This document shows positions 1 through 5,379 of a stretch of DNA of 6,098 bases, piece after piece. This DNA comes from Flavobacteria bacterium RIFCSPLOWO2_12_FULL_31_7 (GTDB taxonomy: Bacteria; Bacteroidota; Bacteroidia; Flavobacteriales; Flavobacteriaceae), in contig MGWJ01000147.1 in assembly GCA_001800945.1 (NCBI GenBank), forward strand, positions 1 to 6,098, read 5' to 3'. A program made the position numbers and the translations under genes. Numbering within the stretch: the first letter of the stretch is position 1; each line of letters opens with the position of its first letter. The notes below the pieces were generated by a model, which saw only the letters and a program-made list of their open reading frames with translations, made no database searches and was not told where the DNA came from.

Positions 1-99
1 TTATTTTACGCAGGACCCAATCCAATATATTTAGTTCCGCAACCTTGTGGTGATTGTACAACATTTTCTTCTAACGTAGTGCCACCTTTTTGGTATTAA
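1..99 (+). CDS. C-terminal end of probable DUF4249-family protein (partial, 5' end outside window)
   Basis: An open frame runs from the first base to a TAA at 97-99 and gives 32 residues ending in ...PQPCGDCTTFSSNVVPPFWY. A cysteine pair of the form CxxC followed by a short loop and a terminal P-x-FW is how many Bacteroidota DUF4249 proteins end. Those are lipoproteins usually encoded between a TonB-dependent receptor and accessory secreted proteins. The next gene begins only 19 bp downstream on the same strand and has a TonB-plug-like segment, which fits such an outer-membrane operon. The reading frame is well supported by its stop and context; the family name rests on a short tail and is an inference. 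Start and most of the gene are not visible. Confidence 0.6.
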   Translation, partial: LFYAGPNPIYLVPQPCGDCTTFSSNVVPPFWY

Positions 100-118
100 A
101 TAAATTAACATTTTAATA

Positions 119-1810
119 ATGACAAAGCAAACCTTTCTTATCGTAGCATTATTTTTCAATTCTTTTTTGTTTTCACAGAAATCAAACTCAGATTCAAAAT
201 TAGCAGCAATTAATGAACAAGTAATTCTTCAATCCAATGCTGATTTTTATCTGTCTGGTGAAAGTATTTTTTATAAAACAATTTGTATTAATACTTCCAA
301 CAAAGAAACAATATCATTAAGTAAAATTATTTATGTTGAACTAATAAATAGTCAAAATATTAGTATCTTAAAACATAAACAAGTTATCAATAATGGTATT
401 TCTTACAATGATTTTTTTATCCCAACAAACACTGAAACAGGAAGTTATAAAATAATTGCTTATACCAACTTAACAAAGAATAAAAATGAATACGCCTCAA
501 GAGATTTGTTCATTTACAATCCATATATTGCCTTTCCTGAAAAATTTCAAGAAAAAACAAGTAGTTCTGAAATAGTGAGCGCTTCAAATTACTGGCAAGA
601 AAACGCTGCTAATTCGAAAATAATAGCAAATAAAAAAGAATTTCAAAAAAGAGAAAAAGTAGTAGTCAATATAAATGACAATTTAAAAGGAAACTTTATA
701 TTAAATGTGGTAAAAATTGACAGTATTCCATCTCTTATTAACCCGAAAAGCAACAATCTGTTTGAGCAAACTGAACGTTCAACCATAGAAGAAAATGCAA
801 CTTCCTTTCCAGAAACAAGAGGTGAAATTTTTTCAGGAAAAATTACGGCTAAAAATGAAGGAGATGCTTTAGAAGATAAAAAAATTGCATTATCTATTCC
901 AGGGGAAAATTTCGATTTTAAAATCACTTCAACAGATAAAAGTGGAAATTTTCATTTCTTAATGGATAATTTCAATGGTGAAGAAGCTTATTTTCAGGTG
1001 TTAGAAAAAAACAAAGAAAATTACAAAATAGAACTTGTTGAAAATTCAAAAATAAAAACTAACATCTTAGAAAGAGATATCAAAATCAATCCAAACTACG
1101 CCAAAGCATTTTTAAAGCGTTCAATTGCTAATCAAATTCAAAACATTTATTATCACACAAAAAGTGATACTGTTTTTGCTTACAAAAAAAGCAAACCCTT
1201 TTATTACGGTAGTGACAAAGAATATATTTTAACAGATTATAACCCACAAAATACGGTTAAAGAAATTTTTATCGAAATAATACCAGAAGTTTATGTATCT
1301 AAAAAAGAGGGCAAACAAGTTTTTGGAGTGTACGATTATGAAGTAAATAGTAGTAACATTTACTATAACACTTTAGTTTTAGTGGATGGCTTTTTATTGC
1401 AAGATGTTGATGAAATTTTAACGTTCGACCCCGCTTTCTTTACAAAAATCAACTTTGTTAATAAAGGATATTTCCTTAACAAATATATGTTTAATGGAGT
1501 GGTAAATTTAACTACCAAAGATTTAAATTACACGCCAAAAATAGAGCAAGATTACATTATTAAAAAAACGATTGAACGCCCACAATTAGCAAAAAGATAT
1601 TTTAATGTAAACTACGCTAAAAATTCGTTTGAAAAAATTCCTGATTACAGGTATCAATTATGTTGGGAACCAAATATAACAGAGATTTCTAGTCAAAAAG
1701 CATTTGAATTTTACACTTCTGATATTCCAGGGAATTACAAAATTCAAATTGAAGGAATTACAAAAAATGGCGAAGCAGTCTTAATGGAAAATTACATCAG
1801 AGTAAATTAA
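119..1810 (+). CDS. secreted MG2-domain / TonB-plug-like protein of Bacteroidota type
   Basis: The 563-residue product starts with a Sec signal peptide (hydrophobic FLIVALFFNSFLF, probable cleavage after FSQ near residue 20; no lipobox cysteine). Residues about 35-135 look like an alpha-2-macroglobulin MG2-type beta domain (YLSGESIFYK, then TETGSYKIIAYT). Residues about 235-300 resemble a carboxypeptidase-regulatory-like fold (GKITAKNEGDALEDKKIAL). Residues about 418-467 resemble a TonB-receptor plug fragment: LVDGFLLQDVDEI, then VNKGYFLNKYMFNGVVNLTT. The C-terminal approximately 50 residues (LCWEP, then FYTSDIPGNYKIQIEG) are the usual closing beta domain. Such proteins are periplasmic or outer-membrane associated and often sit with TonB receptors and DUF4249 proteins; the substrate is unknown. 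The ATG at 119 is the only start that gives a clean signal peptide. A shared operon with the upstream partial gene is likely (19 bp gap). Confidence 0.85.
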   Translation: MTKQTFLIVALFFNSFLFSQKSNSDSKLAAINEQVILQSNADFYLSGESIFYKTICINTSNKETISLSKIIYVELINSQNISILKHKQVINNGISYNDFFIPTNTETGSYKIIAYTNLTKNKNEYASRDLFIYNPYIAFPEKFQEKTSSSEIVSASNYWQENAANSKIIANKKEFQKREKVVVNINDNLKGNFILNVVKIDSIPSLINPKSNNLFEQTERSTIEENATSFPETRGEIFSGKITAKNEGDALEDKKIALSIPGENFDFKITSTDKSGNFHFLMDNFNGEEAYFQVLEKNKENYKIELVENSKIKTNILERDIKINPNYAKAFLKRSIANQIQNIYYHTKSDTVFAYKKSKPFYYGSDKEYILTDYNPQNTVKEIFIEIIPEVYVSKKEGKQVFGVYDYEVNSSNIYYNTLVLVDGFLLQDVDEILTFDPAFFTKINFVNKGYFLNKYMFNGVVNLTTKDLNYTPKIEQDYIIKKTIERPQLAKRYFNVNYAKNSFEKIPDYRYQLCWEPNITEISSQKAFEFYTSDIPGNYKIQIEGITKNGEAVLMENYIRVN

Positions 1811-1847
1811 AAAAATCCCGGTAAACTTATTTGCCGGGATTTTTTTT
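1809..1847. terminator. bidirectional intrinsic terminator between convergent genes
   Basis: A perfect 13-bp stem pairs 1809-1821 (ending ATCCCGG) with 1834-1846 (starting CCGGGAT), with a 12-nt loop. The GC-rich core is flanked by an A run on the left and a T run on the right, so it reads as a Rho-independent terminator on both strands. It ends the plus-strand envelope gene (stop at 1810) and the minus-strand WYL gene (stop at 1851-1853), which share it. Confidence 0.92.
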
Positions 1848-1850
1848 AAT

Positions 1851-2867
1851 TTACTTTTCTAGATACTTATCCAAACTCTTCTGTAAAATATCTTTCATAC
1901 GATTTCTTAATCTTGGAGGTTGTAATACTTCTAAACCATCACCAAAACCGAGTAATAAACGCTCCAATTCGTAATTCTCAGTTAGAAATAAATTAATTTT
2001 TACACTTCCGTCTTCATAGGTTTCTATTACACGTTGCGAACTATGTATCGGTTTCGTAATCACATAAGGTGCATGAATTCTATTAAATAAAAGCTGTACT
2101 TTTCTTGGTTGCATTCCAGTATTTACGGTTACACCAACAGCATTTTTATAAAACTGATCTGCATCAAAGTCTTCATCAATATAGGGTGTTTGAAAATCGT
2201 AATCGATACTAATAATTCTATCTAAAGCTAAATTAGCAATTGGTGCTTTCTTCATTCTTTTTCCCACCAAAAACCACCGGTTATTAAACTCTTTCAAAAT
2301 AAAAGGGTGAAAATTAAAAGACGTTTCTTCAATAGATTTAAAGGATTTATAGGTGATTTTCAAAACCACTTTTTTAATAATAGCCTGATATATTTCATCT
2401 AAAAAGTGTAATCCTTTTAATTTTTCATTCTTATCCAAATGAATTACAGGTTGCGTATGAGATTTTTCGGCATAAATTTTATCTTCTAATCGTTGTAAAA
2501 TATCAGACACATCATTAAAAAGAGAAAAATCTTTAAATTGTTTCAACATCGAAACGGTTTCGGTCAATACATTAATATCCGTTTCGGTTAAAGGAATATC
2601 AGTAATGGTAAAATCTTCATCCTCGTATTTATAAAACTTTTTATCATACACCACAATTGGTGCATTATATCCCAGTTTTTCACTACGCATCATTTGAATA
2701 TCCAATTGCAACGTTCGTTTACTAACTGAATTTTCTTTTCCTTCATATTCGAATAAAGCTTCGCTCACCGCTTCATTCAAATCTTCTAATGTCCATTGAC
2801 GATAATTATTTTGCAAACATTTATCAATGGTTTTATAACGAATAAGTGCATTTTTGGTTTGTGCCAT
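1851..2867 (-). CDS. WYL-domain transcriptional regulator (YafY-like)
   Basis: The 338-residue protein has an N-terminal winged-helix DNA-binding domain at about 5-95 (ALIRYKTIDKCLQ, then SVSKRTLQLDIQMMRS as the recognition region). A linker helix region follows at about 95-135. The WYL ligand-sensing domain lies at about 150-225, with WFL (198-200) in place of the name-giving WYL and the conserved LALDRI at 213-218. The WCX C-terminal extension is at about 255-335. WYL regulators are known to bind nucleic acids or nucleotide-like ligands and are frequent beside phage-defence and RNA-repair genes; this one's ligand is unknown. It lies 53 bp downstream of the HD gene on the same strand and I see no good promoter in that gap, so it is probably cotranscribed from the promoter near 3547-3577. 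I infer it as candidate regulator of the divergent slipin-rtcB unit. The start ATG (2865-2867) begins the conserved N-terminus. Confidence 0.93.
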   Translation of the reverse strand: MAQTKNALIRYKTIDKCLQNNYRQWTLEDLNEAVSEALFEYEGKENSVSKRTLQLDIQMMRSEKLGYNAPIVVYDKKFYKYEDEDFTITDIPLTETDINVLTETVSMLKQFKDFSLFNDVSDILQRLEDKIYAEKSHTQPVIHLDKNEKLKGLHFLDEIYQAIIKKVVLKITYKSFKSIEETSFNFHPFILKEFNNRWFLVGKRMKKAPIANLALDRIISIDYDFQTPYIDEDFDADQFYKNAVGVTVNTGMQPRKVQLLFNRIHAPYVITKPIHSSQRVIETYEDGSVKINLFLTENYELERLLLGFGDGLEVLQPPRLRNRMKDILQKSLDKYLEK

Positions 2868-2880
2868 GTTTTTTTTGATG

Positions 2881-2909
2881 TATAGTGTATTATTGTATAA
2901 TGTATATTG
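2881..2909. repeat. imperfect tandem direct repeat in the HD-WYL gap
   Basis: TATAGTGTATTATTG (2881-2895) is followed directly by TATAATGTATATTG (2896-2909). The units differ by one substitution and one indel plus local AT noise. It sits 14 bp upstream of the WYL start codon, in the mRNA leader or operator position. It could be an operator with two half-sites, or only AT-rich slippage. Confidence 0.45.
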
Positions 2910-2920
2910 AAAAAAGGTTT

Positions 2921-3532
2921 CTACAAACTTTGGATTTCTCTCAAAATATTTTTTCTTGCTTGTTTCTCGAATTGAGTTCGAAATGTTTCGGTTTGAAAAA
3001 TGAATTCATTTTCTAAAAAATGTTGCAAGGCTTTTTTTCTTCCTGGGTTATATAATATGTCGGGGTAAATTTTATATTCTTTTCTTATCTGTTTGAAATA
3101 AGTTTCATAATCTTTCCATTCTTTGGATAAAATTTTCAAATCGAAATCTATTAGCCAATTGATATCTTCCACTTCATTATGCTGATGTAATTTTGTTGCC
3201 ACAATCATTTCAAAAACTAAATCGGTATTAATTTTTGCTTTTTCTGGTAAAATCGAAATCGCATATTCTGCACTTTTCAATTCATTTTCTTTACTGGTGG
3301 CTTTATAAATATAGTCATGATAAAAAATCGCATACAACACTTCAACGGGAAAAGTTAGTTCAGAATGAAATATTTCATATTGCGCAATCATTTCTTCTAA
3401 ATGCGTCAAATTATGATAATGCCTGCTTTTTCCAGAATATGCTTTTTCTAAATCCTTCCATAAAGTGTCTATTCTAGTCGCTTCAAAACCAATTTCTGAT
3501 AAAACATTTACAAACTTTTCTTTCAAATTCAT
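2921..3532 (-). CDS. predicted metal-dependent HD-superfamily phosphohydrolase (COG4339-like)
   Basis: This is a 203-residue, soluble, all-helical protein. It carries the signature of the COG4339 HD-like family: RHYHNLTHLEEM (37-48) with His38, His40 and His44; FYHDYIY (70-76) with the His72-Asp73 doublet; a further His116/His118; and DFDLKILS (129-136) giving the distal Asp. The C-terminal YNPGRKKALQHFLE (161-174) and the F-x-T-x-x-F-x-x-x-F-E segment near 179-188 are also typical. HD proteins bind divalent metal and hydrolyse phosphate esters or nucleotides; the substrate of this family is not known. The length is normal for the family and no key residue is missing. It is the first gene of the minus-strand pair with the WYL regulator, and its promoter overlaps the palindromic element that faces the tRNA-like/slipin unit, so a nucleotide or RNA-end related role is possible but unproven. 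Confidence 0.88.
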   Translation of the reverse strand: MNLKEKFVNVLSEIGFEATRIDTLWKDLEKAYSGKSRHYHNLTHLEEMIAQYEIFHSELTFPVEVLYAIFYHDYIYKATSKENELKSAEYAISILPEKAKINTDLVFEMIVATKLHQHNEVEDINWLIDFDLKILSKEWKDYETYFKQIRKEYKIYPDILYNPGRKKALQHFLENEFIFQTETFRTQFEKQARKNILREIQSL

Positions 3533-3546
3533 GACTTATTTTTTAT

Positions 3547-3577
3547 CAAATTTAAAATTTCTTTTTTACTACGCAAA
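3547..3577 (-). promoter_or_regulatory. Bacteroidota-type promoter of the HD-WYL operon
   Basis: On the minus strand a TTTG (-33 box; plus positions 3574-3577) is followed after exactly 19 bp by TAAATTTG (-7 box; 3554-3547). This matches the known Bacteroidota consensus TTTG / TAnnTTTG with usual spacing. Transcription would begin near 3540, giving a very short leader before the ATG at 3532. The -33 box lies inside the left arm of the palindrome 3568-3590, so a protein bound there would be expected to block this promoter. Confidence 0.7.
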
Positions 3578-3607
3578 ATAATTGCGCAGTGGTTTTGAAA
3601 TCTTTGT
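3568..3607 (+). promoter_or_regulatory. palindrome plus -7-like box, copy 1 (tRNA-like/slipin side)
   Basis: Arms ACTACGCAA (3568-3576) and TTGCGCAGT (3582-3590) surround a 5-nt centre. They are followed by TTTTGAAATCTTTGT, whose AATCTTTG (3599-3606) is one base off the Bacteroidota -7 box TAnnTTTG. No -33 box at normal spacing is present on the plus strand, so the palindrome may be an activator site replacing it. The 40-bp block recurs at 5325-5364 with one mismatch (G3592 versus T5349). A start near 3612 would transcribe the tRNA-like region and possibly slipin. Confidence 0.6.
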
Positions 3608-3768
3608 TCAAGAAATAAAAACGTTCATTGAATTAAAATATCAAGCAAGTCTTGTTGGGTGTTTCTGTACAGCACTATTGTAGTATTCTTTTTGCTTTGG
3701 CACATGATGCAATACTATTCAACTTGGTTTGAAGGTTTCGGTAATTTTCCACAAAATCACCACCATAA

Positions 3769-3838
3769 TCTATGGGTCGTGGGTTCGAATCCCACTCTCG
3801 ATTTCATCGGGATAGTTCAGCTCGGTTAGAACAATAGA
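3769..3838 (+). ncRNA. circularly permuted tRNA-like RNA, unit B (Y-RNA-like module)
   Basis: Read in order, the sequence gives these parts. First comes the 3' anticodon-stem strand TCTAT (3769-3773) and a variable region GGGTC (3774-3778). A T arm GTGGG-TTCGAAT-CCCAC follows (3779-3795). The 3' acceptor strand TCTCGAT (3796-3802), a 3-nt linker TTC and the 5' acceptor strand ATCGGGA (3806-3812) come next. Then T8-A9 (3813-3814), a D arm GTTC-AGCTCGGTTA-GAAC (3815-3832), A26, and the 5' anticodon-stem strand ATAGA (3834-3838). All stems pair at canonical tRNA distances: anticodon stem 5/5, T stem 5/5, acceptor 7/7 with one G-U, D stem 4/4. There is no anticodon loop inside the unit, and the acceptor stem is a closed hairpin, so it cannot be a charged tRNA as it stands. 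The order matches what is known of the tRNA-like module of bacterial Y RNAs, where the terminal stem takes the anticodon-stem position. RNA ends and transcription are inferred. Confidence 0.65.
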
Positions 3839-3842
3839 AAGA

Positions 3843-3915
3843 GTAGGTTCGATTCCTACATGCAATTTTGGTTTGCATTTGACACTGGCTTGTCGTTAAC
3901 AGAGTAAAATCTGTT
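3843..3915 (+). ncRNA. second permuted tRNA-like unit C
   Basis: A T arm GTAGG-TTCGATT-CCTAC (3843-3859) is followed by ATGCAA (3860-3865), which pairs with TTGCAT (3873-3878) as a closed acceptor-like hairpin with 7-nt loop. After two bases comes a D-arm-like hairpin GACA-CTGGCT-TGTC (3881-3894) carrying the GG expected in a D loop, and then a hairpin AACAGA-GTAAAA-TCTGTT (3898-3915) in the place of an anticodon arm. Compared with unit B, the third T-stem pair changes from G-C to A-T on both sides, a compensatory change. An outer stem GAAAGA (3837-3842) with TTTTTC (3914-3919) is possible but is A/T-rich and overlaps unit B by two bases. Less complete than unit B. Confidence 0.45.
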
Positions 3916-4017
3916 TTTCAAGAGTTGTATTTCTCTCAAAAAAAATACGCATTAAAAATCTTTGGTCTTAGTCGGTTTAATTGGACTTCGTCTTAGAAAA
4001 CACATCCAAAAAAGCCT

Positions 4018-4041
4018 GAAATAAAATTCGATTTCTGTTTC
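4018..4041 (+). other. hairpin with T-loop-like TTCGAT loop
   Basis: GAAATAAAA (4018-4026) pairs with TTCTGTTTC (4033-4041) in 8 of 9 positions including one G-U, closing a TTCGAT loop. The loop sequence equals that of unit C's T arm. It may be a further diverged tRNA-like arm or a chance A/T-rich hairpin. Confidence 0.3.
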
Positions 4042-4128
4042 GTTTTTTTGCTTTTGTATTTGATTGCAACTTAATTTTTAAAAGTTTCGAAAAAGAATAC
4101 TAAACCATTAAAATGCAATTGCTCTCCA

Positions 4129-4174
4129 ACTTATTTCCGCTTTCGAAGATGGACTAAGTACTTAAGATTTTTTT
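4129..4174 (+). terminator. possible attenuator/terminator hairpin ahead of slipin
   Basis: ACTTA (4129-4133), TCC (4136-4138) and CTT (4140-4142) pair with AAG (4146-4148), GGA (4151-4153) and TAAGT (4155-4159), giving 11 bp with two small internal loops. A run of seven T follows at 4168-4174, but 8 bases after the stem, which is far for a classical terminator. It could partly end the non-coding RNA before slipin, or be a structural element of it. Confidence 0.3.
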
Positions 4175-4215
4175 CAATTAAAATTTAAAAAACAACAAAA
4201 TAAAATATAGAAATT

Positions 4216-5313
4216 ATGATAAAAAGAATTACTATCAATGCGTACCAAGTAGGTTTGGTTTTTGAAAAAGGAAAATTAATTGATGTTTTACAACAAGGAA
4301 CATTTTGGATTTTAGGAAATAAAGAAGTGAAAACATTTGAAATGAAACAGTCATTTGTAGCGCCAATAGAATTAAATATTTTATTGCAAAATGAAAAATT
4401 GGCTTCCTTATTAGAAATTGTTGAAGTGGCAGATAACGAAATAGCTTTATACTTTACAAATGGTTTATTTAAAGAAGTTTTATTAACAGGTAGATATGCT
4501 TTTTGGAAAGGTTATATGGAAAACGCTTTCATTAGAGCTGATGTTTCAAAAGTAGAAATTACTGAAAAAATTGCAGTAGCTATGTTTGAAAACGTTAAAG
4601 TTAGACCATTTGTGAAAAAATTTCAAGTAGCCAACTTTGAAAAAGGTTTGTTGTTTGTAAACGGAGAATTTATAAAAGAATTAGTCGCTGGAACTTATTA
4701 CTTTTGGAATAACGCTATTTCAATCGAAATTAAAAATATCGATATCAGACAGCAACAAATGGAAATTTCTGGACAGGAATTATTAACTAAAGACAAAGCT
4801 GCTTTGCGTATTAACTTTTTTGTGAGATACCAAGTTGTGGACACTATTAAAGCATTAGTTAACAATAAAGAATCTGAAAAACAATTATATGTAATGATGC
4901 AGTTGGCGATAAGAACCTTTATTAGCAACTTCACATTAGATGAATTATTGACCAGAAAAGACACCATTTCTAAAGAAATTTTAGAACAAGTGATTTCAAA
5001 AATTAGCGATTTAGGTTTGTCTGTTTCTGATGCTGGAATTAGAGATATCATTTTACCAGGTGATATGAAAGAAATTATGAATCAGGTTTTGGTTGCCGAG
5101 AAAAAAGCTCAAGCCAATAGCATCATGAGACGTGAAGAAACCGCAGCTATGAGAAGTATGTTGAACACCGCCAAATTAATGGAGGAAAACGAAATGTTAT
5201 GGAAATTGAAAGAAATGGAATATGTGGAAAAAATCGCAGATAAAATTGGTGAAATTACCATTTCTGGAGGCGGAAACGTCATCGGACAATTGAAAGAAAT
5301 TTTCGTGAAGTAA
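4216..5313 (+). CDS. soluble slipin / SPFH (band 7) family protein linked to rtcB
   Basis: The 365-residue protein has an SPFH/band 7 domain at about 130-295 and a charged C-terminal helical or coiled-coil region at about 288-345, ending in a short segment ITISGGGNVIGQL (347-359) common in slipins. Unlike membrane slipins and stomatins it has no N-terminal transmembrane helix or signal peptide. The N-terminal half instead shows three copies of a motif with consensus (E/Q)-x-(G/A)-L-x-F-x-x-G-x-hh-(E/D)-hL-x-x-G-x-(Y/F)-x-(F/I): residues 11-32, 75-98 and 141-164. SPFH proteins are known to form large oligomeric rings or cages on membranes; soluble relatives with extra N-terminal repeats occur beside rtcB in several bacterial groups. 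The role here is presumably as scaffold or partner for RtcB, which is inference. No convincing promoter lies directly upstream, so transcription may come from the 3568-3607 element. rtcB follows after 116 bp. Confidence 0.88.
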   Translation: MIKRITINAYQVGLVFEKGKLIDVLQQGTFWILGNKEVKTFEMKQSFVAPIELNILLQNEKLASLLEIVEVADNEIALYFTNGLFKEVLLTGRYAFWKGYMENAFIRADVSKVEITEKIAVAMFENVKVRPFVKKFQVANFEKGLLFVNGEFIKELVAGTYYFWNNAISIEIKNIDIRQQQMEISGQELLTKDKAALRINFFVRYQVVDTIKALVNNKESEKQLYVMMQLAIRTFISNFTLDELLTRKDTISKEILEQVISKISDLGLSVSDAGIRDIILPGDMKEIMNQVLVAEKKAQANSIMRREETAAMRSMLNTAKLMEENEMLWKLKEMEYVEKIADKIGEITISGGGNVIGQLKEIFVK

Positions 5314-5324
5314 AAAGATTTTAC

Positions 5325-5364
5325 ACTACGCAAAATAATTGCGCAGTGTTTTTGAAATCTTTGT
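5325..5364 (+). promoter_or_regulatory. palindrome plus -7-like box, copy 2 (rtcB promoter)
   Basis: Arms CACTACGCAA (5324-5333) and TTGCGCAGTG (5339-5348) enclose AATAA; then TTTTTGAAATCTTTGT follows, with AATCTTTG (5356-5363) as -7-like box. It matches copy 1 at 39 of 40 positions. The outermost pair is C-G here but T-G in copy 1, and the single A/C mismatch in the stem becomes a G-U if read from the minus strand. It begins 11 bp after the slipin stop. No T run follows, so it is not a terminator. A start near 5369 would give a leader of about 60 nt containing the hairpin 5380-5412. Confidence 0.6.
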
Positions 5365-5379
5365 AAAGAAAAAATAACC

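Larger units (their letters stand above)
3533..4215. other. 683-bp non-coding region between divergent genes, rich in tRNA-like structure
   Basis: No convincing protein gene lies here. From left to right it holds: the HD promoter; the first copy of the palindrome/-7 element (3568-3607); a weak tRNA-like unit (about 3668-3733); the permuted tRNA-like unit B (3769-3838); unit C (3843-3894) with a following 6-bp hairpin (3898-3915); a weak fourth unit (about 3921-3980); a hairpin whose loop reads TTCGAT (4018-4041); and a longer hairpin (4129-4159) followed by a T run. The last 40 bp before slipin are featureless A/T-rich sequence. The TTCGA pentamer typical of T loops occurs five times (3784, 3848, 4027, 4086, 4142). 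Confidence 0.8.

Noticed and set aside
3235..3477. Plus-strand open frame inside the HD gene, and similar antisense frames inside the secreted protein, slipin and the rtcB leader
   Set aside because: They lie opposite well-supported genes, show no family features, and their composition follows the opposite-strand codons.
3698..3710. Sigma-54 promoter (TGGCAC ... GC), attractive because rtcBA is sigma-54 controlled in enterobacteria
   Set aside because: Only 8 bases separate the GG and GC doublets instead of the strictly required 10, and the segment lies in the loop of possible unit A.
3704..3829. Open frame of 41 codons (MMQYYSTWF...VGSNPT...) across the tRNA-like region
   Set aside because: The GSNPT stretch is simply the translation of a tRNA T arm, the frame crosses structured RNA, and there is no supporting start context or family resemblance.
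3769..3866. One or two ordinary tRNA genes
   Set aside because: No 5' acceptor strand fitting TCTCGAT lies about 70 bases upstream of the first T arm. Between the D arm (ends 3832) and the second T arm (starts 3843) there is no room for an anticodon arm, and ATCGGGA does not pair with ATGCAAT. The permuted reading pairs everything.
5324..5348. Rho-independent terminator of slipin
   Set aside because: No T run follows the palindrome on the plus strand, and the same element with its -7-like box is found in front of another transcription unit.
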